Shown one piece after another: positions 9,892 to 18,700 of a stretch of 64,000 nucleotides of DNA (position 1 is the stretch's first letter; each line of letters starts with the position of its first letter). Both the position numbers and the translations under genes were made by a program. Below the pieces are notes generated by a model. That model saw only the letters and a program-made list of their open reading frames with translations, did no database searches and had not been told where the DNA came from. The stretch comes from Schlesneria sp. (GTDB lineage: Bacteria; Planctomycetota; Planctomycetia; Planctomycetales; Planctomycetaceae), in assembly GCA_028291515.1 (NCBI GenBank), contig JAQGHU010000002.1, positions 23,058-87,057 of the forward strand, given 5' to 3'.

Positions 9892-10545
9892 TTGTCTATT
9901 CCAGACTTACTTCAGCGTACCGAACAATTCATCCGCGAACGAGTGGCCGGAGATAGTTCGGGCCACGACTGGTGGCACATCGATCGAGTCCGTCGAAACG
10001 CGCTCCATATCGCTCGCGAAGAACAGGCTGATTTACGCGTCGTCGAGCTCGCCGCGTTGTTGCATGATGTCGCCGACTGGAAGTTTCATGGTGGCGACGA
10101 CACGGCGGGACCGCGGGCTGCTCGCGAGTGGTTGCTGAGCAATGCGGTTGACGCAAAGACCATCGATCAAATCTGTGACATCATCGCCCACGTTTCCTTT
10201 AAGGGAGCGGGTGTTTCCACCGAAATGGCCACGATCGAAGGGAAGTGTGTTCAGGACGGGGATCGCCTGGATGCGATCGGAGCGGTGGGGATCGCTCGCG
10301 CGTTTGCATTTGGGGGCCACTTTGGTCGGGCTATGTACGATCCCGAAGTACCGCCGCAACAGCATCGATCATTCGCCGAGTACAAGTCCAAAGGTGGACC
10401 GACGATTAACCACTTCTACGAAAAACTGCTGCTGTTGAAGGACCGCATGCAGACAGCGTCCGGTCGCCGACTGGCAACCGAACGGCATCGATTTATGGAG
10501 CAGTATCTCAAACAGTTCTATGCCGAGTGGAATGGAGAGTCCTGA
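9892..10545 (+). CDS. HD-domain phosphohydrolase, YedJ-like
   Basis: A 217-residue HD-domain protein of the YedJ/YpgQ type. The metal-binding set is visible: H25/H29 in SGHDWWHIDRV, H58-D59 in ALLHDVADWK, H100 in IIAHVSFKG and D122-x-D124 in QDGDRLDAIG. The N-terminal GHDWWH...HDVADWKF arrangement is the family hallmark; related proteins hydrolyse nucleotides or act as metal-dependent phosphatases. The start codon is TTG at 9892, chosen because GAGAGG lies five bases before it and the N-terminus then matches the family. It is divergent to rtcA and convergent with the PSP1 gene (12-base gap). The substrate is unknown. Confidence 0.9.
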   Translation: MSIPDLLQRTEQFIRERVAGDSSGHDWWHIDRVRRNALHIAREEQADLRVVELAALLHDVADWKFHGGDDTAGPRAAREWLLSNAVDAKTIDQICDIIAHVSFKGAGVSTEMATIEGKCVQDGDRLDAIGAVGIARAFAFGGHFGRAMYDPEVPPQQHRSFAEYKSKGGPTINHFYEKLLLLKDRMQTASGRRLATERHRFMEQYLKQFYAEWNGES

Positions 10546-10557
10546 CTGCCGCACTCG

Positions 10558-11130
10558 TCAGTGCGAACAGCCGCATCCACCACCATCGCCGCCTCCGCTC
10601 CCGCATCCACCACCTGTCGGGGCAATCTGGATTGGACCTTCTGCCGAAACCGGCTGAACTTCGATGATCCCCAGCCCCGCCGCAGCAGCTTGCAGTGCCA
10701 GCTTGGTACTATCGGGGCCTCGTTCGCACAGGACGTACAGGATCAACTTCTGGCGATCGAGTGTCCATTCAAGGTCGATGAGTTCCAGTTCCAGCTTCCA
10801 TTGGGTGATGCGAGTGCACCAAGCCGCAAACGCATCTTCGCATTCCCGCACAAGTGCTTGGTGATCCGCTAAGTCTGTGGGACTTGCTGCTCGATCAATT
10901 CGAGAATCAAGTTCCGCGGGATCGATCTTGGCGGACGGCTTCAGGCGCTCCAAGACCGTTCCCATTTGCAGTCCACGGTGACTATCGATGACGGCGCGGT
11001 CACCTCGTGAGAATGAATCGTCGCCTTGATAGGCGAAGCGAGCCACTTCAGGGACGGTTCCATAGCGAACCAGATAGACCTGAGTCGGTACGACGGCAGC
11101 GGCTTCGAGTTGGGGAACAGCTTCAATCAT
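10558..11130 (-). CDS. PSP1 C-terminal domain protein (RicT/YaaT-like) with Cys/Gly tail
   Basis: A 190-residue protein resembling the PSP1/RicT family. The N-terminal part (VYLVRYGTVPEVARF, then RGDRAVIDSHRGLQMGTVLE) and the middle (ALVRECEDAFAAWC, LELIDLEWTLDRQKLILYVL) follow the RicT pattern. The usual conserved C-terminal half with CGRPLCC-like motifs is missing; instead there is a Gly-rich tail with three cysteines and a final His (GGGCGSGGGDGGGCGCSH). RicT with RicA and RicF forms an Fe-S-containing complex affecting RNase Y in Bacillus; whether this short form does so is unknown. It lies 40 bases downstream of the secreted-protein gene on the same strand, so cotranscription is possible. 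Confidence 0.75.
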   Translation of the reverse strand: MIEAVPQLEAAAVVPTQVYLVRYGTVPEVARFAYQGDDSFSRGDRAVIDSHRGLQMGTVLERLKPSAKIDPAELDSRIDRAASPTDLADHQALVRECEDAFAAWCTRITQWKLELELIDLEWTLDRQKLILYVLCERGPDSTKLALQAAAAGLGIIEVQPVSAEGPIQIAPTGGGCGSGGGDGGGCGCSH

Positions 11131-11170
11131 TCAGTTATCAATTCTGCTTGGCAGGATCTGTCGGAAACTA

Positions 11171-12937
11171 TCAGTTGTTCAATTCTTCGAGGCGGCGGGT
11201 TTTTTCTTTTAGCTGCTGTTCTTGTTGGCGTAGCTGGCGGCGTTGCGGGCCATCGAAAGTCCCCGATTCAATTCCCTTCGTGAAGCCGCGTCCCATCAAG
11301 GCGATATAGCCCTCTTCAAACTCGACACGCAGGCGAACGCCGCTGTCGGTCGGTCGAACAAGGATTTGCATCGCATCGTTTTCGGACTTGAACGACGCTC
11401 GCGCCTGCTCGTTGAATTCGGCGGCACGTGGTTGCTCGTCACTGGCCACGGTCAGCCAGTTGCTGGCATGAGTGACAAACATGAACGGAATGCGATTGCG
11501 ACCTTGTTGAGGATCTTGAGGCAGAGCAACCTGTGCTACGGCATCACGGAGATTGTCCATCGCCGAATCGCCACCGAAGGCGAACCACAGTGCCTGAGGT
11601 GACGCATAGAAATAGAGGTGAGCCGTCTCGCCGAACATCCGCTGCCCCGGCTTGTCGGGCGGATTGATTTCCAGACGATGGACGGGAAGCGAATCGATTT
11701 CATTCGCACCAATTTCCAGCTTCACCAACAGATCGTTGTCGCTCTCGTTATCCTTCACAAACTGCAACAGATCGGTGATCTGATTCGGCAGATTGCGACT
11801 ACCGACAACTCGCGCACCAGCCACCAAAGCAAACTTTTGCGGTTCGGTTCCGACCAGTTGGGCAATCAGATCAACATGCCCGGTATCTGCCGAGGCCAGC
11901 AAGACCTTGAACAGCGGATCGAGGAGTTTATTGATCCCCTGCTTATTGTTCTTCTCTGTTTCTTTCGCGATGTCTTTCTTGGCTGCTTCGAAAAAGCTGG
12001 TCAGCAGAGGCCGCTGCTTTTCGCTGAGCAGCCACGATGCCGACATCGTGAATGTCGATGGATTGGTCAACAGGTTGCCGAAGTACGTTCGCTTGCCCGC
12101 CATATCCTGGAAGAACTTGGCGAGTTTGCTGTCTGAAGTCCCCGAGATCTCGAAGTCGACGTGCGCCTTGCGGGTCCCCCCGTCCATCTTGCTGCCCAGT
12201 GTGATCTCTTCGCCCTGAGTCAAAATGCGATCCGCCAGTTCCAGCCAGGTATCGCCATTGGCACGACGCAGACGGTACGCCGATTCCGGTTCGCCATCCC
12301 GCTGCTGAAGTTCTGCCTGCGACGACATTCTCAGGTACTCAATGAATACCGATTTGATCGTGGGCGGGACGTTCTTGATCTGCAGCGATACAGCAAAGTC
12401 ATACTGGCTGGCCAGACGACTGGTCAGCTTCACAGGGTCGGGAAAGATCTTGTCGAGCGTATCGTCTTCCCCATCGGGCCCGACCATGAACAAGTAGCCG
12501 CCCACCTGGCGAGTCCGGATTTTGAAGTTCTCACCGTAACGAATGTCGTTGTATTTCCCTTTCCCATCGACCGGCGATACGGTTCCTGTTCCGTAAGCCA
12601 GTGTTTCTAACGCGTCATCCAGATTGGTAATGGGAACATAGGTGATTCCGATCGGCGCTCCGATGAAGCCGGAACGAAGATACAACATCATTCCAAAGGG
12701 GCGCGTCCGGTCAACGCCCTTTAACTCTTTCAACGTGTTGGCGGTCCAGCGTTGAACGACTTCGACCATCTCGGGCCGCTCGGCCGCTTCAAACATGAAA
12801 CGGGCACTGTCCTGCAATCGGTTGACGCTGGCGGCGTTAATCACCACCAGCGGATAGTCGATCGATGTCGATTCTTCCGCCCCAATCGCCAAGCGACCAG
12901 CCGACAGCGAGACGACAACGCAGAACCAGAAACGCAT
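11171..12937 (-). CDS. Secreted protein of unknown function with C-terminal coiled coil
   Basis: A 588-residue exported protein. I start it at the ATG at 12937, which opens a signal peptide (MRFWFCVVVSLSAGRLAIG, cleaved near GAEES); the longer open frame up to 13360 adds about 140 residues of non-coding character. The body resembles the large planctomycete hypothetical proteins with alternating strands and helices, and includes a region that measures per-protein error-like DVxxDL repeats without a known domain name. The last 25 residues (QRRQLRQQEQQLKEKTRR) form a short coiled coil. No catalytic motif is seen. It probably shares a transcript with the PSP1 gene. Confidence 0.7.
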   Translation of the reverse strand: MRFWFCVVVSLSAGRLAIGAEESTSIDYPLVVINAASVNRLQDSARFMFEAAERPEMVEVVQRWTANTLKELKGVDRTRPFGMMLYLRSGFIGAPIGITYVPITNLDDALETLAYGTGTVSPVDGKGKYNDIRYGENFKIRTRQVGGYLFMVGPDGEDDTLDKIFPDPVKLTSRLASQYDFAVSLQIKNVPPTIKSVFIEYLRMSSQAELQQRDGEPESAYRLRRANGDTWLELADRILTQGEEITLGSKMDGGTRKAHVDFEISGTSDSKLAKFFQDMAGKRTYFGNLLTNPSTFTMSASWLLSEKQRPLLTSFFEAAKKDIAKETEKNNKQGINKLLDPLFKVLLASADTGHVDLIAQLVGTEPQKFALVAGARVVGSRNLPNQITDLLQFVKDNESDNDLLVKLEIGANEIDSLPVHRLEINPPDKPGQRMFGETAHLYFYASPQALWFAFGGDSAMDNLRDAVAQVALPQDPQQGRNRIPFMFVTHASNWLTVASDEQPRAAEFNEQARASFKSENDAMQILVRPTDSGVRLRVEFEEGYIALMGRGFTKGIESGTFDGPQRRQLRQQEQQLKEKTRRLEELNN

Positions 12938-13314
12938 TGGCGAGGAAACCTGAAAACGAAGCCTGTTTCGGCAACAAGGCGATGTCGGCATGGGAGATCT
13001 CACGATGAAGGGAAGCGAGTCACGACAACAGGGAGTCGTGATTCGGTACTCGCGCCCGCTCGATTGGGTTTCAAAGTCGTCAGGATCAATCACTGTACCG
13101 TACCGAGGGCCGCATGCAAACGGCCCTGCGACGACATGGCTGCGGTGTGGCGAATTCGCAGCCATTTTACTGGCGGATCTCGCCACTTTCGGGTTATGGG
13201 CGGGTTTTTCGCGGCCCGACTGCCTCATCAACCAAGAAAAAAGGGCGTGATGTCCACACCACGCCCCTCCGCTAACCGAGTTCACTGAATCGATAGAGAA
13301 TGGAAGTCGTTGAG
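12938..13314. other. Spacer with terminator
   Basis: About 375 bases between two minus-strand genes. It holds the intrinsic terminator at 13235-13267 for the upstream NHL gene and presumably the promoter of the gene starting at 12937. I see no gene. Confidence 0.6.
13235..13267 (-). terminator. Rho-independent terminator after the NHL-repeat gene
   Basis: The stem GGGCGTG / CACGCCC (13243-13249 with 13260-13266) has a 10-base loop. On the minus strand it is followed directly by a TTTTTTCTT run, about 50 bases after the stop at 13315. Confidence 0.85.
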
Positions 13315-14319
13315 CTATTTGACTCGTACGAGCTTCATCAGGCGGCCGGCGACGTTCCAATCCTGGACATACAGGTTGCCTTCTTTATCCCAGTACGATC
13401 CATGCGTGCCGTTGAAGATTCCTTCGATCCACTGATCTTGGGGAACGTTGAAGTTTGCTCGTTTGCCAGGTTCGGGGGTGTCGCCCAGGACAGCCGCGAT
13501 CTTGTTGTCCTTGTCGAGGATCACGACACGACCAAACAGGTCGGGAACGCTGACGTAGTCGCCCTGAACAGCCGCTGACGTTGGCATTCCCAGGCCGGTG
13601 ATCACTTCGTCAATGTATTCGCCATCGAGAGAATAGTGCAGCAGACGACCGTTGGGCTGGTGGTTGCGATCGCAGATCAGCAGGCGGTTCGGCTCGTAAC
13701 GGGTATCCAGGACCATCCCATGAGCTGTGTTGAACTCTTTCAGATCGTTTCCTTTGGTGCCAAAGTGCTTAAGGTACTTGCCAGCCTTATCGAACTTGAA
13801 GATGTGATTGCTGGCATAGCCGTCGGACAAGAAGATATCTCCATTCGGAGCCACGGTGATCGCTGTGGGGCTGAACTGCTTCAGTTTCAATCCTGATTCT
13901 TCAGGGAACGGGAGCTTCAGTACGATGTCACCCGTGTCAGCTTTGAATTTGATTCCTTCCGCGTTTGCATTGCGGGCACCGTAGATGAATTCGCCATCCG
14001 CTTCGTCACGAATTTTCATATCGTGCAACCGCGTGTATTCGGGGCCGACAAATCGACGAACCAACTTGCCGTCCGGCGAAAAGACAAACACTCCCATGTC
14101 AGCGCTGGTGTAGATGTTGCCCGCTTTGTCGACAACAACTCCGCCGTGAGTCGGACCGATCTGTGATTTGCCGTCCTCACTCAATCCCCACCCGGGGACC
14201 GTATCAAACGTCATAACTCCGCGACCCATTCGCACAGGCTTCGCATTGTCAGCAGCGAAACTCGACGCGGCCAGGCCGCAGACCAACGCCATCGACAGAA
14301 ACAGCGAACGCTTTTTCAC
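13315..14319 (-). CDS. Secreted NHL-repeat (beta-propeller) protein
   Basis: A 334-residue exported six-bladed-propeller type protein. Successive NHL-like units are visible: HGGVVVDKAGNIYTSADMGV, PTAITVAPNGDIFLSDGYA, AHGMVLDTRYEPNRLLICD and YWDKEGNLYVQDWNVAGR. It resembles the propeller of peptidyl-alpha-hydroxyglycine amidating lyase, but I cannot assign lyase activity. The start is GTG at 14319: it has CGGGAG eight bases upstream and opens a signal peptide (VKKRSLFLSMALVCGLAASSF, cut after FAA). The longer frame up to 14448 lacks both. A strong terminator follows. It is divergent from the VWA gene at 14513, sharing a 190-base control region. Confidence 0.85.
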   Translation of the reverse strand: MKKRSLFLSMALVCGLAASSFAADNAKPVRMGRGVMTFDTVPGWGLSEDGKSQIGPTHGGVVVDKAGNIYTSADMGVFVFSPDGKLVRRFVGPEYTRLHDMKIRDEADGEFIYGARNANAEGIKFKADTGDIVLKLPFPEESGLKLKQFSPTAITVAPNGDIFLSDGYASNHIFKFDKAGKYLKHFGTKGNDLKEFNTAHGMVLDTRYEPNRLLICDRNHQPNGRLLHYSLDGEYIDEVITGLGMPTSAAVQGDYVSVPDLFGRVVILDKDNKIAAVLGDTPEPGKRANFNVPQDQWIEGIFNGTHGSYWDKEGNLYVQDWNVAGRLMKLVRVK

Positions 14320-14512
14320 AGTTGAGACTCCCGAGGATATGTCACGGCGAAATGACAGGATGTCAGTCGAAAGGGACTGACAACGCATAGCGGCGCGATT
14401 ATGTGTCGGCACCTGCCGTATTTCAACTGGCGGTCGAAGCTTGGGCAAAACTGGATGTACCGGCAGAAGACGCCATTGGCTTCTGCTGAGAGCAGGCTAC
14501 GATATCAGGACC

Positions 14513-15649
14513 ATGACATCATTCCGCTTTTCGAAATGGGACGGTTCACAGCAATTTTCTCCGCAATCGGCGGATAAGCTGTTCGATGAGCTGAGCCAAT
14601 ATCTGACCGAATACGGCGAAGAAGTTCTCGAATCGATGCAGGATTGGGAGGAAACCAATCCCGAAGTCCTCGATATGCTGATGAAGCAGGGATACATCGA
14701 AAAAGACGAGGCGGGTCAATATCGCGTCACTCCCAAGGGGATGCGGCGAGTCGAGAACAAAGCGCTCGAAGAGTTGTTCGATATCCGCCGCAAGGATCAT
14801 TTCGGAAAGCATGAAACTGAAATGCGGGGCGCCGGCCAAACCACGCTCGACGAAAACAAGCCGTACGAGTACGGCGATCCTGTTTCGAATTTGAATCTGC
14901 ACGAAACGATGCGCAATGCGATGCAGCGGCAAAGCAGCGGCCCACCGATTCGCATCACCGAAGATGATCTGGTCATCCACGAAACCGAGTATCAGACGAG
15001 TTGTGCGACGGTCGTGCTGCTCGATATGTCCGGCAGCATGACTCGATTTGGCAAGTACGGCGCGGCGAAGAAAGTCGCGCTGGCGATGCAGTCGCTGGTG
15101 CGAGGCCGCTATCAGGGTGACTTCCTGCAGACGATTGGATTCTATTCGTTTGCGTCGCCATTGACCGAACGGGAGCTGCTGTATTCCGCCCCCAAGCAGG
15201 TCAGCATTTACGATTCACGAGTTCGGTTGCGGATCAACCTCGATCAGCCACCGAAATTTGTGCCGCAGCACTTCACCAACATTCATGCCGGACTGCAGAT
15301 GGCTCGGCGAGTTTTGAAGCGGCAGTCGGCGCAGAACCGACAGATCATCATCATCACCGATGGCGAACCGACAGCCCATGTCGAAGGCCGTGATGTGATG
15401 TTGATTTATCCTCCCTGCGAACAAACGGCGCAGGTGACACTTGCCGAAGCCAAGCGATGTTCGGCCGAAGGGATTCATGTTTCCAGCTTTGCCCTGATCG
15501 AGGACTACTTCTATCTCGAGCTGGTCAACTTTGTGCAGCGATTGGCTCAGGTGACCGGTGGTGTCGCGGCTTATTGCAATGCCGGCGATCTAGGAAACAT
15601 GGTCATCGACAGCTTTGTCGGTGGTCGACGGAAACGTCGAGCGGTTTGA
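14513..15649 (+). CDS. VWA-domain protein (MoxR-associated type)
   Basis: A 378-residue cytoplasmic VWA protein. The N-terminal helical part (MTSFRFSKWDGSQQF, then SADKLFDELSQYL) is that of the VWA proteins that partner MoxR/ChlI-type AAA ATPases. The VWA domain begins near residue 160 with MIDAS motif DMSGSM, followed by the conserved threonine region and IIITDGEPTAH. The protein ends with the basic peptide GGRRKRRAV. I chose the ATG at 14513 over the upstream frame start at 14441, because the N-terminus then matches the family and AGGA precedes it closely. No AAA ATPase partner is in view; PrkA/YhbH a few kilobases away is a different kinase/VWA pair. Confidence 0.88.
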   Translation: MTSFRFSKWDGSQQFSPQSADKLFDELSQYLTEYGEEVLESMQDWEETNPEVLDMLMKQGYIEKDEAGQYRVTPKGMRRVENKALEELFDIRRKDHFGKHETEMRGAGQTTLDENKPYEYGDPVSNLNLHETMRNAMQRQSSGPPIRITEDDLVIHETEYQTSCATVVLLDMSGSMTRFGKYGAAKKVALAMQSLVRGRYQGDFLQTIGFYSFASPLTERELLYSAPKQVSIYDSRVRLRINLDQPPKFVPQHFTNIHAGLQMARRVLKRQSAQNRQIIIITDGEPTAHVEGRDVMLIYPPCEQTAQVTLAEAKRCSAEGIHVSSFALIEDYFYLELVNFVQRLAQVTGGVAAYCNAGDLGNMVIDSFVGGRRKRRAV

Positions 15650-15730
15650 AGCCGGATGGCAATCGACAATTGAGCTTCTCAGGTCCATTGATGTAGCACC
15701 AGTGGCGCTAGTTCGGGCAAGACGACCAAT

Positions 15731-15763
15731 AAAAAAAGCCGTCCTGATTTTCATCAGGACGGC
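15731..15763 (-). terminator. Strong terminator after the giant surface protein
   Basis: A perfect 11-bp stem (GCCGTCCTGAT / ATCAGGACGGC, loop TTTC) with seven A's at 15731-15737 gives a T7 tract on the minus strand, 37 bases past the stop at 15800. It may also stop plus-strand read-through from the VWA gene, though its T-run on that side is weak. Confidence 0.92.
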
Positions 15764-15799
15764 AATTCTTGTTGTCAGGTTAATCTGACACTCAGGTCA

Positions 15800-18700
15800 T
15801 CAGTTCGGTGGGAACGAATTCGATGGCCATTGGAAGTAAGGTGCCAGTGGATTCGTCGTAAAGAACGTACCCGTACCACCCGCTGTCTGACCTTGCGGGA
15901 TTCGAACGACGTGTTGCTGGAATCCACTCTGGAAGGCCGCTTCCACGTTTTGGGCGACGCCGAACTGATTGAAGGTGTTGGTATCCAGCAAGTGGATGCG
16001 GAAGACATCTCCTGGCGTGATACCCACCGAACCGGCACCTGCCAGCGTGAACTGACCTGCTGCCGTGTAACCGGTAACACCATTGGCCCCCGTGCCGTTC
16101 ACGCCAGTCGTGATGTCGTCAACTCGAACTTGCGTGAAAGCGGTTGGGAAGGCATTGTTCGGGAAGGCATCTGGATTCGTGTAGAAGCCAGCCTGGTTGA
16201 CAATCGCTGCTTCGAGATTACGAATTGCGACGACATTTCCTGGCTGGGTCGTGGACCCTGGGAAGTGCAGAGCATCCTGCACAAAGGCCACCACGTTCGA
16301 ATCGAGAGGTTGAACATTGTTACCGGTGAAGACATTGTTGGATGTCACGGTATTCACAGTGTCGTAGTGGAAGGCATTAACCTGGAACAGTGACGTCTGG
16401 GCAATACCACGCTGGAAGGCCTTGGTGTTTGGATCTGTCACGACGTCGCCGGTGGCATTCATGTTGGGATTGTTCGATCCACCCGACGAGATGCGAACCT
16501 GATCACCGACGTTATGCATGAATCGCATGTCCAGTTGGGCGGTATCTTCCAGGAAGATACGATCCACACCCGCAACAATCTCGTCGATCGAGCCTGGTGT
16601 GCTGACCTGGCCCACCGTACTGATCGTTCCGTTGGCGTTGAAGCCACCGGTGGTTGCGATGAACGAAGCTGTGGCCACATCGTCCAGCGTATTCCCGTGG
16701 AAGACGTTGTTGCGGATGTCCGCCACAACCTGGCTGAAGGAGCTGACGTCGATTTCCAGGCCGTTGACGTTGTTGACAGTGTTCACATAAGGAGTGGCAC
16801 CACCGTTGTTTTCCACCTGGGAGTTCGTCAGCGTGAACGAGGCATTCGTAAAGGTGTTGTAGTTCAGGAAGTTGTAAGCGTTGTAGGCATTCGGGAAGCT
16901 AGGTCCGGTGCCCAAGCTGGCAACATCGACGAACGAACTGTTGGTGACAGTGTTGCTCTGGGTCCGAGCGTTCGTGATGATCGCGATACCTTCGAAGCTA
17001 TTATCACTGAACAGCGAGTGATCGATGATGTGGACGTCGGTCGAGTTATCCTGCATTTCAGCCGAGTAACCGCGATTTCCGTTGAATCGGCTGGCAGTGT
17101 CGTACACGCTGCCGAGGAATGCGGACTGTACCTGATTTCGGATGACGATACCGTTCAAGCGATTTCCGTAGATGGACACGTCAGGAGCGTTGATTGGATC
17201 TGGCACGGCAATTCCGTCACCGAACCGATTCAGTGCCAGGGTGTTACCCACGTTCAAATTCATGAACGCGACTCCAGTCGTCTGGACATCGATACCGTCG
17301 CCGCTCAGGCCGGTTTGAGTTGAGCTGGCGGTTGGGAAGCCGATGCTGGCATTTGTCAAATCGAGGCGTGTCGTGGACTGTTGCGAGGCCAGGACATGCA
17401 CGCCGTCACTGTTCAGATGAACGAAGGCGGTGTCACGCATGTCGATTCGGTTCAAGTTGAAGTAGTTGTCGCTGAAGCGGCTGGCCGTGACGCGGAAGTC
17501 GTCGCCACCATTGCTGTCGAACAGGTTACGAGCATTGGTCGCCGTCCCGGTCATCGAGATATTCACGACCGAAGAGCTGGAGACGTTGTTTGGATCGGCA
17601 CCACCGTTGGCCTGAACTTCGAAGCCATGAGCGTTGGCGTTGAGGTTCGAGCGTCCGTTGCCGCTGATCAACATCCCGTTGAAGGTCGAGCGGATGCTGT
17701 TATCCGAGGTTGGATCACCCAGCGGGGTGGCGACCAGCACGTCACCAAAGGTGGCACGGTTGAAGGTTTGCACCAGGATACCGCCTTGGAGGTTCTCGCT
17801 GGCCGAAGTATCCTGAGCATTGACGACCAGGATGGAGTCGGCACTGGCCACGAACTGCATACCGCGGCCGTTGTTCAAGTCATACTGGCTGTGACCAACC
17901 ACCTTGGGGTTGTAACCCATGGCGACAGGGGCCGTATCCGTGATGTCGATGCGAGTGATTGGGAACTGAGCGTTCGTGGTCGAGACGTTCAAGCCGTTGA
18001 TCCCGTTGCTGGTCGCAATCACGTCGTTGATATGAATGAACGACCCACCGTCGGTGATCGCCTGCCAGCTCACTGGATTGAATACCGAGAACAGTGCAGC
18101 TCCCGGATTGACTGTGGCATCATCCCATGACAACAGAGCGTTGTCGCGGCGGATGATATCGATACCGTTGCGTCCGTTGCCGGTGGCATCAATCTGTTGC
18201 AACAGAATCGTCGCCTGGCCCAGCGTGGTAACAGGGGTCACATTGTCGGCCAGAGTCTGGCGGAACTGTGATTGCTCGATCGCATTGATTCGCAGGCCGT
18301 CACCGGCGTTGTTAGCCAGCGTCGTGTTGCGAGCCGCGGCACTTCCCACGACGAACGAGTTCATCTCAGCGTATTGCTGCAGCAGGATGCCGATACCGTC
18401 GCCACTGAACGGGTAGTTTGGCAGTGATGGATGGCTACCCGCGACAGTGTTAGTAATGTCGACGTTGTCGATCAACACGTTTCCAACCGAGAATTTGCTG
18501 GGATCCAAACTGTTGTTTGGATTGACGAACGATCCACCTACAACTGCGATCCCGGCATCGACGTTGCCGTTGATGATGTTCTTGGCACCCGTCCCGGTGA
18601 CGTTCAGATTATAGAGCGACTGATTCGTGGCCTGCAGGAAGACCCCGAAGCTGGCACTGTCGGAAATCGTGTTGACACCGGTGGCATCGCTCAGAATGTT

